Shown here in pieces: positions 14,257 to 22,128 of a stretch of 22,229 nucleotides of DNA. Origin of the DNA: Hyphomicrobiales bacterium (GTDB lineage Bacteria > Pseudomonadota > Alphaproteobacteria > Rhizobiales > JALURZ01). Made by a program: the position numbers and the translations under genes. Every line of letters begins with the position of its first letter. Position 1 is the first letter of the stretch. Where the stretch lies: assembly GCA_027058735.1 (NCBI GenBank), contig JALURZ010000217.1:1-22229 (forward strand), written 5' to 3'. The notes below the pieces were generated by a model. That model was not told the origin of the DNA. It made no database searches and saw only the letters and a program-made list of their open reading frames with translations.

Positions 14257-15615
14257 ATGAGCGAAATGGCGTGGACAGCCGACCGACTCGCGGCGTGGGC
14301 GATGTCGCTTTCCTTCGCCGATCTCGCCGCAGACGTCGTCGCCCGCGCGGAGGACTGCATTCTCGATGCGATCGGGTGTGCCGCCGCCGGCCTCGAGGCG
14401 CCCGGGGCCCGGCGTTGCCGCGATCTGGCGGCGCATCAGTATCGTGACGGCGCATCGCCCGTCTGGTTCCGTTCCTCCTCGCTGAACGCGCCCGGCGCGG
14501 CCTTTGCGAATTCCGCCGCGGTATCCGCGCTGGATATCGACGATGGCCACCGGCTCGCCATGGGACACCCGGGAGCAGCGGTGATCCCATCGGCACTGGC
14601 CATCGCCGCGGAAGGCGGGGCCGGCGGCCGGGACGTCATGGCCGCAATTGTCGCAGGCTATGAAATAGCGGTGCGGCTCGGTGCAGCCGAGGCGCGGAAG
14701 TCCTATCACTCCGGCAACTGGAGCGGCTTTGGCGCGGCGATCGCCGGTGCAAAGCTGCGCGGCCTTTCCCCGGCGCAGGCGGCCCATGCCCTCACGATCA
14801 CGGCCTATCACGGGCCGCGTCTGGGCGACCTTACGCAATCCCGATTCATGGGGGGGAACGTCAAGGAATCCATTCCGTGGTCTGTCATCACCGGCCTCTC
14901 GGCCTGTGATCTGGCGCAGCGCGGCTATACCGGATGCCGGGACGCCCTGGATCTCGATGGCCGTTTCGACACAGGCCTGGCGACCCGCGAACTTGGTCAT
15001 GACTTGCGGATTTCCAATGTCTATTTCAAGCGATACTCCATCTGCCGGTGGTCGCATGCCGCGGTGGAAGCACTGATGCGGATCACGCGCTCCCACGGGA
15101 TCGATGCCGCGCAGGTCCGGCGGGTCAGGGTGGAGACCTTTCGTGAGGCGGCAGCGCTCAACAACTGCCCTCATCCGCAAACCCTCGAAAGTGCTCAATA
15201 CAGCCTTCCGTTCGCCATGGGCATCGCCGCGACCCTTGGGGACGCCATGCTCTCGCCGATGCCGGTCGCGGTGCTGAACCACGAACCGGCTGTCGAATTC
15301 GCAAGTCGCGTTGTGGTATCTCACGCACCTGAAATGGATGGCTATCTGCCGAACAGAACGCCGGCGCGCGTGAGCGTTGAAACCGGCAGCGCAAGTTTCC
15401 GGCAAACCGTTGTCGAGGCATGGGGAGACGCCGGCGGGGCCACGAGCCGTGCCGCGTTGCGGCAAAAGTTCGTGAAGCTACTGAAAGACAGGGCGCCATT
15501 CACCCGGTCCCATCGGGTTGTCGCGGCCGTGGAAGGGCTGAAGTCGGGAGACGTGGAGAGCCTGCTGCGCGCGGTGTCGCCGCCGATTGACGCTGGCGGG
15601 CACGAGGCGGCATGA
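14257..15615 (+). CDS. MmgE/PrpD family protein
   Basis: A 452-residue protein of the MmgE/PrpD family, which includes 2-methylcitrate dehydratase PrpD, cis-aconitate decarboxylase and iminodisuccinate epimerase. The N-terminal helical domain shows ARAEDCILDAIGCAAAGLEAPG and, further on, AAFANSAAVSALDIDDGHRLAMGHPGAAVIPSALA. Then come MAAIVAGYEIAVRLG and KLRGLSPAQAAHALTITAYHGP, and later YFKRYSICRWSHAAVEALMR. Length is normal. ATG 14257 is likely; TTG 14239 and ATG 14266 are alternatives. The stop overlaps the LysR gene (ATGA). The substrate cannot be assigned, but the genomic context with HyuA/HyuB argues against the methylcitrate cycle, since no prpB or prpC is present. Confidence 0.9.
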   Translation: MSEMAWTADRLAAWAMSLSFADLAADVVARAEDCILDAIGCAAAGLEAPGARRCRDLAAHQYRDGASPVWFRSSSLNAPGAAFANSAAVSALDIDDGHRLAMGHPGAAVIPSALAIAAEGGAGGRDVMAAIVAGYEIAVRLGAAEARKSYHSGNWSGFGAAIAGAKLRGLSPAQAAHALTITAYHGPRLGDLTQSRFMGGNVKESIPWSVITGLSACDLAQRGYTGCRDALDLDGRFDTGLATRELGHDLRISNVYFKRYSICRWSHAAVEALMRITRSHGIDAAQVRRVRVETFREAAALNNCPHPQTLESAQYSLPFAMGIAATLGDAMLSPMPVAVLNHEPAVEFASRVVVSHAPEMDGYLPNRTPARVSVETGSASFRQTVVEAWGDAGGATSRAALRQKFVKLLKDRAPFTRSHRVVAAVEGLKSGDVESLLRAVSPPIDAGGHEAA

Positions 15616-16523
15616 CATTCGATCAAATCCAGACATTCTATATGGTCGCCACGCTGGGAACGTATCGCCGCGCGGCGGAACAGCTCAACGCGACCCAGCC
15701 GACCGTCTCGGCCCGCATCCTTGCGCTGGAGGATCGCCTGGGGACACGCCTGTTTGACAGATCCGGACATCGCGTCGCCCTGACGCCGCAGGGGCGGTTG
15801 TTTCTGGGCTATGCCGAAAAGCTTCTGCGCACCCGCGCAGACGCCCTTCGCGCAATCGGCAGCACCGGCGAACTTGCCGGAATATTGCGCATTGGCGCCT
15901 CCGACACGATGGCGATCACGTGGATTCCCGACTTCCTTTCCTTCTTGCGGCAAAGCCATCCGAAAGCCGTTGTGGAGCTTCATATCGCCGCCTCCCATCA
16001 GCTCAGGAACGACATTCTCGCCCGTCAGATCGATATCGCCTTCATGATCGGACCGGTTTCCCACGCACAGATCGTCAACCATCCCCTGTGCGCCTGCCCC
16101 ATGGTGCTGACCGCCGCTGCGAAACTCGATCTTCCCGCCAGGAAACTGACAACCCGCGATCTGCTTGCGCACGAGATTTTCACGTTCGACCGGCTGACGC
16201 GGCCATTTCAGGATTTTCGCCAGCATCTCGACGAGACCGGACGCTCCGCGATACGCCTGAGCCCGGTAAACTCCCTTCAGGCCATCATACTGCTGGTAAA
16301 ACGGGGGCTTGGCATCGGCGCGGTGCCAATGGCCGTGATCGAAAAGGACGTGGCGTCCGGCGAACTGACGGTGCTCCGGTCTGAAATTGAACTGCCGGAT
16401 CTGCAATTTTGCATCAGCTATTCGACAGGCCCGGACATGGCCGCGCAATCGAGGATCCGCGATCTGGCAAAGGAATTTCTGACGACGCGGAACTACGGCG
16501 AATCAATAAGGATTCTCTATTGA
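15612..16523 (+). CDS. LysR-family transcriptional regulator
   Basis: A 303-residue LysR regulator. The N-terminal winged HTH (about 1-60) has YRRAAEQLNATQPTVSARILALEDRLGTRLFDRS, the standard LysR helix pair. A linker helix and a periplasmic-binding-protein-like effector domain follow (about 88-295), including GILRIGASDTMAITWIPDFL and the C-terminal GLGIGAVPMAVIEKDV. It is translationally coupled to the MmgE/PrpD gene and lies 101 bp before hyuA, so it probably controls this catabolic unit in response to its substrate. The dyad at 14200-14219 is a candidate binding site. Unusually for LysR it is not divergent from its likely targets. Confidence 0.92.
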   Translation: MTFDQIQTFYMVATLGTYRRAAEQLNATQPTVSARILALEDRLGTRLFDRSGHRVALTPQGRLFLGYAEKLLRTRADALRAIGSTGELAGILRIGASDTMAITWIPDFLSFLRQSHPKAVVELHIAASHQLRNDILARQIDIAFMIGPVSHAQIVNHPLCACPMVLTAAAKLDLPARKLTTRDLLAHEIFTFDRLTRPFQDFRQHLDETGRSAIRLSPVNSLQAIILLVKRGLGIGAVPMAVIEKDVASGELTVLRSEIELPDLQFCISYSTGPDMAAQSRIRDLAKEFLTTRNYGESIRILY

Positions 16524-16624
16524 TCGCCATCGACTATATCTGTTGGCTTTTTCCGGGAGCCTGTCGGATTATTCACAGTCCCGATACCCGGCCGTCTTGA
16601 GGCGGCCCGAAGGAAACCGCAGCC

Positions 16625-18715
16625 ATGCAATGGCGTGTCGCAACCGATATCGGCGGAACGTTTACCGATATCGCCTATCTCGACAACGACGGCGTTGTCC
16701 ATACCGGCAAGGTGCCCTCGACGCCGGACAGGTATGCGCGCGGCGTTGTGAACGGCCTTAAGGAGCTTGCAAAAAAGCAATCCCTTCTGCTCGGGCGGAT
16801 GAACGAAATGGTGCATGGCTGCACCATCGCCACGAATGCCATACTCGAAGGCAAGGGCGCGCGCACCGCCCTGATCACGACCGCCGGCTTTCGCGATGTC
16901 CTCGAACTCAGGCGCATCCGCGTGCCCCGGCTCTATGATCCGCTCTATGTAAAGCCGGCGCCGCTTTCGCCCCGCGACCTGCGTTTTGAGGTGCGCGAAC
17001 GGGTGGGCGCGGACGGGCGGGTCGTGGAAGCGCTGGCCGAGGACGACATACGCGCCATTGCCGAAACCATCCGTGCAAGGAATGTGGAGGCGGTCGCGGT
17101 CTGTTTTCTTCATTCCTACGTCTATCCCGATCACGAGCGGCGCGCCGGCGACATTCTGCGCGGCCTTCTTCCCGACCTTTTCATCACCCTGTCGATCGAT
17201 GTCCTGCCGCAGATCCGCGAATATGAGAGAACGAGCACAACGGTCATAAACGCCTATGTCGGTCCGCCCGTGCGCCGCTATGTGGAGGAGATGAGCGCCG
17301 ATCTGCGGCAGGCGGGGTGTCCTGCGAAAGTGATGATCATGCAGTCGTCCGGCGGAACCGTCGGGGCCGCATCGGTGATGCAAAAGCCTGCCCAGATCGT
17401 GGAATGCGGACCGGCCGCCGGGGTCGTGGGCGCCGCCCATCTGTGCAAAAAACTCGGTATTGCCAGCGCCATCACCTTCGATATGGGCGGCACGACGGCA
17501 AAGGGTTCGTTGATCGAGCATGGCGACTTCATCTATGCGGAAAGCTATGAAGTCGGCGCCGCGATGAGCACGGCCGGCGCAATCGCCGGCGGCGGCGGTT
17601 ACGCGCTCAAGCTGCCGGTTATCGATATTTCCGAAGTCGGGGCGGGCGGCGGATCGATCGTTCGCATCGACCGGGGCGGCTCGATCAGGGTGGGGCCGCA
17701 AAGCGCAGGCGCGATGCCGGGGCCGGCCTGCTATGGTGCGGGCGGCGATGCGCCAACGGTAACCGATGCCAATGTGGTCACGGGCTTTTTGAACCAGACC
17801 GCCCTGGCGGGGGGCACGGTTGCGATAGACGCCGCGCTGTCGCACCAGGCCATTGACAGAACGATCGCCGCCCCCCTCGATCTCGATCTGCACAAGGCCG
17901 CCTATGGGGTTCACCTGGTCGCCAATGCAACCATGGTGCGCGCGATCAAGGCGGTCACCACCTATCGCGGGCGCGATCCAAGGGATTTCGCGATCATCGC
18001 CTTTGGCGGCAATGGCGGGGTTCATGGCGCGGGTATCGCCAGAAGCCTGGAGGTGCGCCGCGTCATCGTGCCGCCGGCGGCCGGCGTGTTCAGCGCGGTG
18101 GGGCTGTTGGTGGCCAAGCGCGCCGTGTCCGTGGCGGGGGCCTTTGCGCACGAACTGAGCCGGCTGGGGCCCGGCGCGGCGGATGAACGGTTTCGCCATC
18201 TGCAGATGCAGGCGGCCCGGCTTCTCGATCTGTCCGCCAATGCAGTGACATACAGGCGCGAAGTGGAGATGCGCTATGTCGGCCAGGCCTTTGAGTTGAG
18301 CATCCCGATCGATGATCTGAGCTTTTCGCAAAAAGCCAAAAAACATCTGCGCCAGCTGTTTGATGACGAACATGAGCGCCGCTTCGGCCACAAGTTCGAT
18401 GAACGCAACAGCGTCGAGATCGTGTCCCTGAAAGTCCGGGCGGAGGCTGAGGAGGACGATGTGCCGGCGCAGTTGCGGATGAGCGCCCGGCAGCGCGAGA
18501 GGGAAACGCGGAATGTCTATTTCGGCGACGCGTTCGGGATTCTGGAAACCCCGGTCATCGGGCGCGCGGCCCTCGAGTTGGAGCCCGCCAGCGGCCCTCT
18601 CATCATCGAGGAATACGAAGGCACGACGGTCGTGCCCCCCGATGCGGTGGTCCATCGCGATCGCTTTGACAATATCATCATCGATCTTGACTACGAGCGG
18701 CGGGGCCGGCCATGA
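16625..18715 (+). CDS. hyuA: Hydantoinase/oxoprolinase superfamily subunit A (HyuA-like)
   Basis: A 696-residue ATP-dependent subunit. The family covers N-methylhydantoinases, 5-oxoprolinases, caprolactamase, and the beta subunits of acetone and acetophenone carboxylases. The N-terminal domain opens with DIGGTFTDIAYLD (phosphate binding, residues 8-20) and has HGCTIATNAILEGKGA. The second ATPase domain contains FDMGGTTAKGSLIEHG (about 284-300), EVGAGGGSI, and GGNGGVHGAGIA. The C-terminal domain is complete. ATG 16625 follows AAGGA. Its stop overlaps the HyuB start (ATGA). The enzyme phosphorylates an amide- or ketone-derived enol with ATP, so HyuA and HyuB act together. The exact substrate is not predictable. 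Confidence 0.92.
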   Translation: MQWRVATDIGGTFTDIAYLDNDGVVHTGKVPSTPDRYARGVVNGLKELAKKQSLLLGRMNEMVHGCTIATNAILEGKGARTALITTAGFRDVLELRRIRVPRLYDPLYVKPAPLSPRDLRFEVRERVGADGRVVEALAEDDIRAIAETIRARNVEAVAVCFLHSYVYPDHERRAGDILRGLLPDLFITLSIDVLPQIREYERTSTTVINAYVGPPVRRYVEEMSADLRQAGCPAKVMIMQSSGGTVGAASVMQKPAQIVECGPAAGVVGAAHLCKKLGIASAITFDMGGTTAKGSLIEHGDFIYAESYEVGAAMSTAGAIAGGGGYALKLPVIDISEVGAGGGSIVRIDRGGSIRVGPQSAGAMPGPACYGAGGDAPTVTDANVVTGFLNQTALAGGTVAIDAALSHQAIDRTIAAPLDLDLHKAAYGVHLVANATMVRAIKAVTTYRGRDPRDFAIIAFGGNGGVHGAGIARSLEVRRVIVPPAAGVFSAVGLLVAKRAVSVAGAFAHELSRLGPGAADERFRHLQMQAARLLDLSANAVTYRREVEMRYVGQAFELSIPIDDLSFSQKAKKHLRQLFDDEHERRFGHKFDERNSVEIVSLKVRAEAEEDDVPAQLRMSARQRERETRNVYFGDAFGILETPVIGRAALELEPASGPLIIEEYEGTTVVPPDAVVHRDRFDNIIIDLDYERRGRP

Positions 18716-20466
18716 CCCGCAGCCAGGCGAGCGATCCGTTTTTGCTGGAAGTGTTGCGCAATGCGTTCGACACGATCGCGGAGGAAATGACGCTCACGAT
18801 CATTCGCACCGCCTATTCGCAGATTGTCCGCGATTCCCTCGACTTCTCGACGGCCCTGTGCGATGCGCGCGGGCGGACTTTTGCCCAGGGCGTGTGCACG
18901 CCGATGCATCTGGGCAGTTTTCTTGATGCGCTTGAAGTCATGATTGACGAGATCGGCGGCACGATCGACGAGCGCGACTACTACATCATGAACGACCCCT
19001 ATGCGGCGGCCGGCCAGCATCTTCCCGACATCTATGTCGTCAAGCCGGTTTTCTTCGACGGGTCCCTGAAGGGCTGGTCGACGACGCTGGCGCATCATTC
19101 CGATGTCGGCGGCATTGTCGCGGGCTCAAACGCCCTTGGCGCCACGGAAATCTGGCAGGAGGGGCTGCGCCTGCCGGTGCTGAAACTGATCGAGCGTGGC
19201 GAGCGTAACGAAACATTGTGGAAGCTGATTGCGCTCAACGTGCGCACGCCCGAGCTTGTCCTCGGCGACCTGCAGGCGCAGATGGCGGCCTGTACCATCG
19301 GCGCGCGCGGCATGTGCAGGCTCTACGATCGCTACGGCGTGGCCACGATCGACGGGGCAATCGACGATCTCAACGCCTATTCGCGCCGCCTGGCGGAAGC
19401 GGAAATTTCCGACATGCCCAACGGAACCTACAGGTTCACCGACCACATAGACGGCATTGGCGAAGATCCGCAACCCGTCATTCTGAACGTCGCGGTGACG
19501 ATCGAGGACCGCCGCATGATCGTCGACTGGGAGGGGTCCTCGCCCCAGGTCGCCGGAGGGATCAATTCGACCTTTCCGTTCACCAAGGCCTGCGCCTATG
19601 CCGCGCTGCGCTCGGTGATGCTTGCGGACATTCCGAACTGCCACGGCTTTACCGAGGTGATCGAGGTGCGCGCGCCGCCGGGATGCGTCGTGCGGCCGGT
19701 ATCGCCCGGGCCTTGCGGCGCGCGCGGAATTACCGGCTACCGGATGATCGACTGCCTGTTTGGCGCATTGGCCGAAGCCCTGCCCGACCGCGTGACGGCG
19801 GACGGTTCCGGCGGCTCCACATTGCCGACGATCTCGGGAATGCAGGACGGCAGGCCCTATATTTTCTGCGAAACCGCGATGGGCACCTGGGGGGCAAGCC
19901 GTGCCAATGACGGCCAGGAAGGCGTACCGCATATCGGCGCGAACCAGTCCAACATTCCTGTCGAAATGATCGAAGCCGCCTATCCGATCCGGATCGAGCG
20001 CTATGGCTTCGTGGCCGATTCGGGCGGCCCCGGCCGGCAGCGTGGCGGGTTGTCCATTCGGCGTGACTACAGGATCTTGTCCGAAACGGCACTGCTGAAT
20101 GTGCGGTCCGACAAACGCGCCTATCCGCCGCACGGCCTGAGTGGCGGATCGGCGGGCGCGGCGTCGATGAACCTCATAAAAAGCGAAGACGCAGACCGCA
20201 TTCTCCCCGTGCTACTGAGCGAGCCGGTGGCGCTGCGGCGCGGCGATGTCTTCAGCCATCAGATGGCAAGCGGCGGCGGCTACGGCAGGGCTTTTGAGCG
20301 CGACGCCAATGCGGTGCTGAACGACGTCATTCTCGGCAAGGTCACCGTTCAGGGGGCCAGACGGGACTATGGCGTCGCAATCATAGAATGCGGCCGGGAG
20401 TTCAGCATCGACGAACAAGCCACATCGGAAATTCGTGCGGCCGGCAAGGACGCGCCGGCCCCTTGA
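18712..20466 (+). CDS. hyuB: Hydantoinase/oxoprolinase superfamily subunit B (HyuB-like)
   Basis: A 584-residue partner subunit. The start SDPFLLEVLRNAFDTIAEEM is the usual HyuB N-terminus, followed by IRTAYSQIVRDSLDFSTALCD, GRTFAQGVCTPMHLGSF, and NDPYAAAGQHLPDIYVV. Later segments include HHSDVGGIVAGSNALGATEIWQEGL, SSPQVAGGINSTFPFT and the C-terminal SGGGYGRAFERD. It forms the complex with HyuA and carries the hydrolytic or carboxylating centre. Length is normal. The frame stops at a single TGA and stays open for a further 89 codons that encode nitrilase-like residues. A GC-rich 7-bp stem lies at 20439-20460 just inside the end of the gene. Confidence 0.92.
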   Translation: MTRSQASDPFLLEVLRNAFDTIAEEMTLTIIRTAYSQIVRDSLDFSTALCDARGRTFAQGVCTPMHLGSFLDALEVMIDEIGGTIDERDYYIMNDPYAAAGQHLPDIYVVKPVFFDGSLKGWSTTLAHHSDVGGIVAGSNALGATEIWQEGLRLPVLKLIERGERNETLWKLIALNVRTPELVLGDLQAQMAACTIGARGMCRLYDRYGVATIDGAIDDLNAYSRRLAEAEISDMPNGTYRFTDHIDGIGEDPQPVILNVAVTIEDRRMIVDWEGSSPQVAGGINSTFPFTKACAYAALRSVMLADIPNCHGFTEVIEVRAPPGCVVRPVSPGPCGARGITGYRMIDCLFGALAEALPDRVTADGSGGSTLPTISGMQDGRPYIFCETAMGTWGASRANDGQEGVPHIGANQSNIPVEMIEAAYPIRIERYGFVADSGGPGRQRGGLSIRRDYRILSETALLNVRSDKRAYPPHGLSGGSAGAASMNLIKSEDADRILPVLLSEPVALRRGDVFSHQMASGGGYGRAFERDANAVLNDVILGKVTVQGARRDYGVAIIECGREFSIDEQATSEIRAAGKDAPAP

Positions 20467-20468
20467 AC

Positions 20469-20492
20469 AAAACCACAGCCGGCGCCGGTTTT
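20469..20492 (+). terminator. Weak candidate terminator after hyuB
   Basis: AAAACC (20469-20474) pairs with GGTTTT (20487-20492), with a 12-nt interior that contains the palindrome CCGGCGCCGG overlapping the right arm. A-rich and T-rich arms are typical of intrinsic terminators, but the stem is short and there is no further T tract. It lies 3 nt after the hyuB stop. Confidence 0.3.
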
Positions 20493-20733
20493 GACAAACG
20501 GGGGCAGTTGCATTGTCAGCGCGTTGGGAAAAATTGTCGCCGGGCCGAATTGTGACGGCGAGTGCATTGTGACGGCCGATGTTGATTTGGCCGAGATCAC
20601 CCGCGGCAAGTACGACATGGATGTTGCCGGCCACTATGCCCGCCCGGACGTATTCCGTCTTCACGTGAACGAGACTCCACAGCCTACAGCGGTGATCAGC
20701 GCGCCCTCTCCTGCAGATCCATTTGAGGAATGA
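20491..20733 (+). pseudogene. 3' remnant of a nitrilase gene
   Basis: About 75 codons encode the C-terminal part of a carbon-nitrogen hydrolase of the nitrilase branch: GGSCIVSALGKIVAGPN, then DGECIVTADVDLAEITRGKYD, and MDVAGHYARPDVFRLHVNE, all characteristic of nitrilase C-termini. Nitrilases are usually about 310-360 residues. The N-terminal two thirds, with the Glu-Lys-Cys catalytic triad, are absent. No ribosome-binding site precedes the TTG at 20491. The fragment is in the same frame as hyuB, separated from it only by the hyuB TGA and eight codons. This is best read as a deletion remnant of a once complete nitrilase gene linked to the hyu genes. Confidence 0.8.
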
Positions 20734-20989
20734 CCTGCCGCTCCCCGAGGGCGCACTCTCACGCCGGACGCGGTCTGGCCCCGCTCTTCCCTTGCCGCCG
20801 ACCGGTTGACCAAACCGCATCGTGAACGATTGTTTCAGACGCCGGATCAACGCTGACAACCGACAGCAGGTCACGAACCCCGGTGCAGGCGATGGTCCGC
20901 GCAGCAGATGGTGGGAGTCCCCCAAAAAACCGCGCATCCGATCCGCAAGGGTTGCAGCGCAACCACCGGCAAGACGATCGGTCGAAAAA
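20734..20989. other. Non-coding stretch between nitrilase remnant and terminator
   Basis: About 255 bp with no convincing gene on either strand. It contains a small perfect hairpin, GGTTGC-AGC-GCAACC (20950-20964). Short frames here show no domain. It could be eroded sequence from the same deletion that truncated the nitrilase gene, or carry a small RNA ending elsewhere; neither is shown. Confidence 0.4.
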
Positions 20990-21011
20990 AGGACGGCCCG
21001 AAGGCCGTCCT
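20990..21011 (-). terminator. Strong rho-independent terminator, best on the - strand
   Basis: A perfect 9-bp stem AGGACGGCC / GGCCGTCCT has a 4-nt loop. Read on the - strand the loop is the very stable TTCG tetraloop, and the stem is followed by a T run (complement of AAAAAA at 20985-20990). The + strand tail, CATTTTG, is weaker. The only - strand gene upstream is apt, so this is probably the original apt terminator, now separated from it by the IS481 relic. Confidence 0.8.
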
Positions 21012-21022
21012 CATTTTGTGGA

Positions 21023-21463
21023 CTAGATGTGGGCTTTCAATAGGTTGTCCATTCGGCCCTTTCCGAGGAGATTGGAGTTACCAGACTTCAGAACTCCTTG
21101 GAGGAGCCGAATGAACATCCACGAGAATGCCCGTTTAACGCCCCATGGTCGAGAGCGAATGGTGCGGATGGTGCTGAGCGGGCAAACCCCGCAGGGGCGC
21201 TCACCGCGCCCGAAAAAGCTGCGCCAGCCGACCCCGTCCGAGACTGTGGAGCGGATCGTTGCGTTGCGCCGCAAGCGCCTGACCTGGATCAGGCAACGCA
21301 GGCCTTGAGAGGCGCATATCAGACCTCAAACGAACGCGCCCAGCACCTGCCAATATGGACCCACATGTACAATTGGCATCGTCCTCGCGGCAGCATAAAG
21401 GATCAAACGCCAATCTCGCACCCCGGATTAAACAGGGACAACCTGTTGAGGGCTCACATCTAG
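21023..21463. mobile_element. Internally deleted IS481-family element with CTAG flanks
   Basis: The element runs 21027-21459 (433 bp) and is flanked on both sides by CTAG (21023-21026 and 21460-21463). IS481 elements are known to insert at CTAG-containing targets. Imperfect terminal inverted repeats of 24 bp (20 of 24 matching) start ATGTGGGCTTTCAATAGG on the left and ATGTGAGCCCTCAACAGG on the right, and both continue to TTGTCC. Full-length members are about 1 kb with a transposase of over 300 residues. This copy keeps both ends but has lost most of the transposase, so it could move only with help from an intact relative. Confidence 0.85.
21111..21463 (+). pseudogene. IS481 transposase remnant (two deletions)
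   Basis: The N-terminus MNIHENARLTPHGRERMVRM is the standard IS481-family start, with GGAGGA 5 nt upstream. After SGQTP the HTH region is missing in frame, and the text resumes at KKLRQPTPSETVERIVALRR. A second deletion after KRLTW removes the DDE catalytic core and shifts frame. The C-terminal end then reads AYQTSNERAQHLPIWTH and MYNWHRPRGS, with NLLRAHI before the stop inside the right CTAG. The first frame itself stops at 21308. It cannot encode an active enzyme. Confidence 0.85.
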
Positions 21464-21510
21464 AGCTTTTATAAGCGAAAGTGTATGCATTTTTGCGCCC
21501 GGAAAATGCG

Positions 21511-21536
21511 GAAAAACAAAAAATATAGCGCGCTAT
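21511..21536 (-). terminator. Possible weak terminator at the apt stop
   Basis: The perfect palindrome ATAGCGCGCTAT (21525-21536) overlaps the apt stop codon and is followed on the - strand by a T-rich tract (complement of GAAAAACAAAAAATAT). The fold has little room for a loop, so it would be a weak terminator. A further hairpin GCATTTT-N9-AAAATGC lies at 21487-21509. Confidence 0.4.
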
Positions 21537-22060
21537 TCACCGTCGAAGGCGCAAAGCGCCTCAACCTCGACACCCAGGCCGTGCAGCACGCTTCGCCCGC
21601 CAAGCGCGGGCAACTCGACCATGAAGCAGGCCGCGACCACGATGCCGCCCGAACGCCGGATGAGGTGCACCGCCGCCTTCGCCGTGCCCCCGGTGGCAAT
21701 CAGATCGTCGGCGATCAGCACCCGCTGGCCCTCACGCACCGCATCGATGTGAACCTCAACCTCGTCGGTGCCGTATTCGAGTTCGTATTGCTGCCCGATC
21801 GTCGTCCACGGCAGCTTCCCCTTCTTGCGAACGGGAACGAACCCGGTGTTGAGCTGATGCGCCATGGCGCCGCCGATTATGAACCCGCGCGCCTCAATGC
21901 CGGCGACCAGATCGACCTGGTGATTGTTATAGTGCTCAACCAGCCTGTCCACGGCGCCACGGAACCCGCCGGCATCCCCGAGAAGGGTCGTTATGTCGCG
22001 GTAAACGACGCCCGTTTTGGGAAAATCCGGAATCGAACGGATCAGCGCTTCGAATTTCAT
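21533..22060 (-). CDS. apt: Adenine phosphoribosyltransferase
   Basis: A 175-residue purine-salvage enzyme that makes AMP and pyrophosphate from adenine and PRPP. It has the family start IPDFPKTGVVYRDITTLL (about residues 10-27), GIEARGFIIGGAMAH, FVPVRKKGKLP, and the PRPP-binding loop VLIADDLIATGGTAK (114-128). Length is normal. ATG 22060 is preferred to GTG 22066 because GAG then sits about 5 nt upstream and the conserved sequence starts at once. It is unrelated in function to the catabolic genes and marks the return to housekeeping sequence after the IS relic. Confidence 0.94.
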   Translation of the reverse strand: MKFEALIRSIPDFPKTGVVYRDITTLLGDAGGFRGAVDRLVEHYNNHQVDLVAGIEARGFIIGGAMAHQLNTGFVPVRKKGKLPWTTIGQQYELEYGTDEVEVHIDAVREGQRVLIADDLIATGGTAKAAVHLIRRSGGIVVAACFMVELPALGGRSVLHGLGVEVEALCAFDGE

Positions 22061-22106
22061 GCTCACTCTTTCCCATGCGCCGTGCCGGGCGCTCGCAACC
22101 GGCTCC

Positions 22107-22128
22107 GAACCGCACGCAAGCGCGGTTC
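22107..22128. other. Hairpin upstream of apt
   Basis: GAACCGC (22107-22113) and GCGGTTC (22122-22128) form a perfect 7-bp stem with an 8-nt loop. There is no T run on either strand. It lies about 50 bp before apt and overlaps the stop of the possible upstream partial frame, so it may mark the end of that gene or be a processing site. Confidence 0.35.

Noticed and set aside
13402..15465. 687-codon open frame on the - strand
   Set aside because: It lies antisense to the MmgE/PrpD gene and across the intergenic region and the 5' end of the binding-protein gene in another frame; Arg/Ala/Gly-rich with no domain. A GC-frame shadow.
16517..18655. 712-codon open frame on the - strand
   Set aside because: Antisense to HyuA. 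The sense frame carries DIGGTFTD, DMGGTTAK and the whole family length.
20734..21022. Riboswitch or named small RNA before the terminator
   Set aside because: Only one small 3-nt-loop hairpin is visible besides the terminator, and the strong T run is on the opposite strand. No known RNA family could be recognised.
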